Origin: Anaerolineae bacterium
GTDB lineage: Bacteria > Chloroflexota > Anaerolineae > Anaerolineales > Anaerolineaceae
Assembly (NCBI GenBank): GCA_013177815.1
Contig: JABLXM010000005.1
Span: 1 to 54,003 of the forward strand
Direction of reading: 5' to 3'
Length of the DNA: 54,003 nucleotides
Every line of letters begins with the position of its first letter. The stretch's first letter is position 1. A model generated the notes under the pieces. The model searched no databases. It was not told the origin of the DNA and saw only the letters and a list, made by a program, of their open reading frames with translations. The position numbers were made by a program, and so were the translations under genes. Positions 52,241 to 54,003 of the stretch are shown here, piece by piece.

Positions 52241-52417
52241 GATGTGGGTGTGTTCCTCCCTGGCGGTGGGCTGCCCCTGGCTGCAACGAGCGTCGGCGAA
52301 CGCCAGAAGTGGATTATAATCCCCTTCCGGGTCAGGTCACCGGCACGGCTCGATTTTCACGGCGGGATCCATCCGCCCGCTGCCGGCAGGTCCTGAATCA
52401 CAGATAACCAGGTACCC

Positions 52418-53929
52418 ATGTCGATCCTCGCACGGCTTAAAACAAACGGGAAGAAAGTGTTTTCCCTGTTCCCCAAGATCACCGGCGATATCCTGATCTA
52501 TGGGGTGGGTGGGTCGTTCTCCCAATTCATTGGCTTCATTTACACGATGGTGGTCACACGGGTGCTGAGTTCGAGCGAATTCGGCTCGGTGGACGTCATC
52601 AACGCCACCACCGGTTATTTCTCCGCCCTTATCAGCCTGAACTTGATCTCCGGCTTGATGCGGCACTACTTCGAGGTGCCGGACGACGATCCGGTCGAGC
52701 GGCGCAAGCTGGTCTCCAGCCTGATCTGGTTCATCGTGCTGTTCGGCGGGCTGGTGGTCCTGGTTGGCGCGCTCTTCAGCCAGCGCATTTCGCTGAGTTT
52801 GTTCAAGAGCGATGTCTACGCTTCTACCATCACGCTGGCGCTCGCCAGCCTGCCTTTCATCTCGCTCAAGAATGTGTTTTCGTCGGTCTTGCAAATGAAG
52901 CGCAAGCCGGCGCAGTACCTGACCATCAACATCCTGTACGCCATCCTGAACGTGCTGCTGGTGGTGCTGTTCGTGGAGCCGTTAGGTTTCCGCATCGACG
53001 GCATCTTCCTGGCGCAACTGGTCACCGCGGTGGTGATGATGCTGTTTGGCGCCTGGCAGTGCCGGGAGGTGATCGGGCTGACCTTCTCGCGCATGTGGTT
53101 CACCCGCCTCGCCGCTTATTCTCTGCCCAAAGTGCCCGGCACACTCTTCCAATGGGGCATGTCGTCCATCAACCGTCTGCTGCTGACGCAGTACACCACC
53201 GCCACCCAGATCGGGTACTACAGCATTGCCACCAAGCCGGTGCGCATGATGGAACTGGCGAACACCTCGTTCGGTCTGGCTTGGACGCCGGTCTTCATGA
53301 AGAACATCAACAGCGAGACCTTTCAGACCAAACTCAATCGCGGGCTGCGCTATTATATGTTCGCGGTGTTGCTGTTGGGGGCGGCGATCACCGCCTTCGC
53401 GCGGGAGATCATCCACATTCTGGCGCCGCCGGAATATCAGGCGGCGGTGGTGCTGGTGGGCTTGTTCGGGTTCAAGCAAGCCATATCGGGCGTCTATCAC
53501 TTCACCTCGTTCGGCGTGATCCAGACCAAGAAGACCATCTATGACTCGGTGTCGTTTGGGGTGGGGGTGGCAGTGACGGTGGGGGTCAGCCTGCTGTTGA
53601 TGCCACGCTACGGCATCTACGGCGCCGCCATCGCCGACCTGTGCGGACAGGTGGTGAAGACCATCCTGCACTCGTACATCGCCTACCGGCTTAAACCGAT
53701 CCGCTGGACGCTGACGCCGCTGTTGCTGGCGTTGGGGGGCTTCATCGCGCTGTGGCTGGGGACGGTTTGGGTGCAGTTGCCCAATGCCTGGCTGGACCTG
53801 CTGCTGCGCGTTGGCATGTTGGTGTTGTATGCGGTCTTCGTGCTGGTGATTGTCGACCGCGGGGAGATAATTGGCGAGTTTTGGCGCTCGCTGCGGGAGA
53901 AGTTCGCGGCGCCGGCTTCCGGGGGTTAA
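52418..53929 (+). CDS. Polysaccharide/oligosaccharide flippase (Wzx/MVF superfamily)
   Basis: A 503-residue membrane protein with about 12-14 helices. The beginning (DILIYGVGGSFSQFIGFIYTMVVTRVLSSSEFG) and the middle (SLPKVPGTLFQWGMSSINRLLLT) are typical of the Wzx-like polysaccharide exporters that flip lipid-linked sugars across the membrane. With the adjacent divergent glycosyltransferase it suggests the edge of a surface polysaccharide locus that may continue beyond the window. Confidence 0.92.
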   Translation: MSILARLKTNGKKVFSLFPKITGDILIYGVGGSFSQFIGFIYTMVVTRVLSSSEFGSVDVINATTGYFSALISLNLISGLMRHYFEVPDDDPVERRKLVSSLIWFIVLFGGLVVLVGALFSQRISLSLFKSDVYASTITLALASLPFISLKNVFSSVLQMKRKPAQYLTINILYAILNVLLVVLFVEPLGFRIDGIFLAQLVTAVVMMLFGAWQCREVIGLTFSRMWFTRLAAYSLPKVPGTLFQWGMSSINRLLLTQYTTATQIGYYSIATKPVRMMELANTSFGLAWTPVFMKNINSETFQTKLNRGLRYYMFAVLLLGAAITAFAREIIHILAPPEYQAAVVLVGLFGFKQAISGVYHFTSFGVIQTKKTIYDSVSFGVGVAVTVGVSLLLMPRYGIYGAAIADLCGQVVKTILHSYIAYRLKPIRWTLTPLLLALGGFIALWLGTVWVQLPNAWLDLLLRVGMLVLYAVFVLVIVDRGEIIGEFWRSLREKFAAPASGG

Positions 53930-53955
53930 CCACAGAGGCACGGAGACACAGAGGT
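53927..53955. repeat. Dispersed AACCACAGAG-type repeat (second copy)
   Basis: Begins within the flippase stop codon: TTAACCACAGAGGCACGGAG, with the same 5' part as the repeat at 24107. The remaining bases to the window end are purine-rich, like 6496-6580. Confidence 0.6.
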
Positions 53956-54003
53956 TATATTCAACAAAGAGACCGGAGAGAAAAGGGGTAAAAAGGACAA
54001 AGT

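Overview
The window is GC-rich (AT-rich only in a short island near 45.0-46.9 kb) and gene-dense. Genes overlap by ATGA-type junctions and intergenic spaces carry small dispersed repeats. Gene content points to a free-living bacterium of the Chloroflexota, probably Anaerolineae-like: a LysW amino-group-carrier operon, cytochrome bd with a fused CydDC-type exporter, archaeal-like signal peptidase with small secreted proteins, a Ser/Thr kinase fused to a formylglycine-enzyme-like domain, and BMP-type nucleoside transporters. The taxonomic call is inference; no rRNA is present.

1-24,060: a long catabolic region. It opens with the end of a nucleoside-type ABC ATPase and its two permeases. An aldo/keto reductase and an MTHFR-like protein follow. 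Next come a DAO-family oxidase, a GlcD/GlcF-like flavin and Fe-S pair, an FGGY kinase with a GlpD-like dehydrogenase, and a three-gene complex resembling opine/hydroxyproline dehydrogenases (DAO flavoprotein, 2Fe-2S protein, FAD/NAD protein). Two amidohydrolases of the ATZ/TRZ (base deaminase) type, a HAD phosphatase, two more FGGY kinases and a tandem pair of SDRs complete it. Together they suggest uptake and stepwise breakdown of a base-linked or N-substituted polyol or sugar; the real substrate is unknown.

24,100-29,800: an envelope module. It has a TlpA-like thioredoxin, a 47-residue Flp-type pilin, a small secreted protein with a strong promoter and a terminator, a SipW/archaeal-type signal peptidase with a large C-terminal extension, a small RTX-repeat protein, and a membrane-anchored kinase with an extracytoplasmic sulfatase-modifying-factor domain.

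30,000-38,140: the most striking part. argG-argH-lysW-lysX-lysY-lysZ-lysJ-lysK form one tight operon for arginine biosynthesis through a LysW-bound intermediate. In front of it is a consensus promoter, a 25-codon leader peptide with five consecutive Arg codons, and mutually exclusive antiterminator and terminator helices. This is a complete ribosome-mediated arginine attenuator, readable directly from the DNA.

38,250-44,990: an Rrf2-type regulator with a promoter and a perfect palindrome, then cydA, cydB and a fused CydD-CydC ABC exporter interrupted by a single in-frame amber codon.

45,030-54,003: an AT-richer island with an intact N6-adenine methyltransferase and a doubly damaged PstI/BsuBI-type endonuclease gene. 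After it come a membrane protein, a kinase-fold phosphotransferase overlapping an AbrB-Doc toxin-antitoxin pair with its own palindromic operator, a PPK2 polyphosphate kinase, a YbaK-type deacylase, a family 2 glycosyltransferase and a polysaccharide flippase. I saw no rRNA, tRNA, CRISPR array or transposase.
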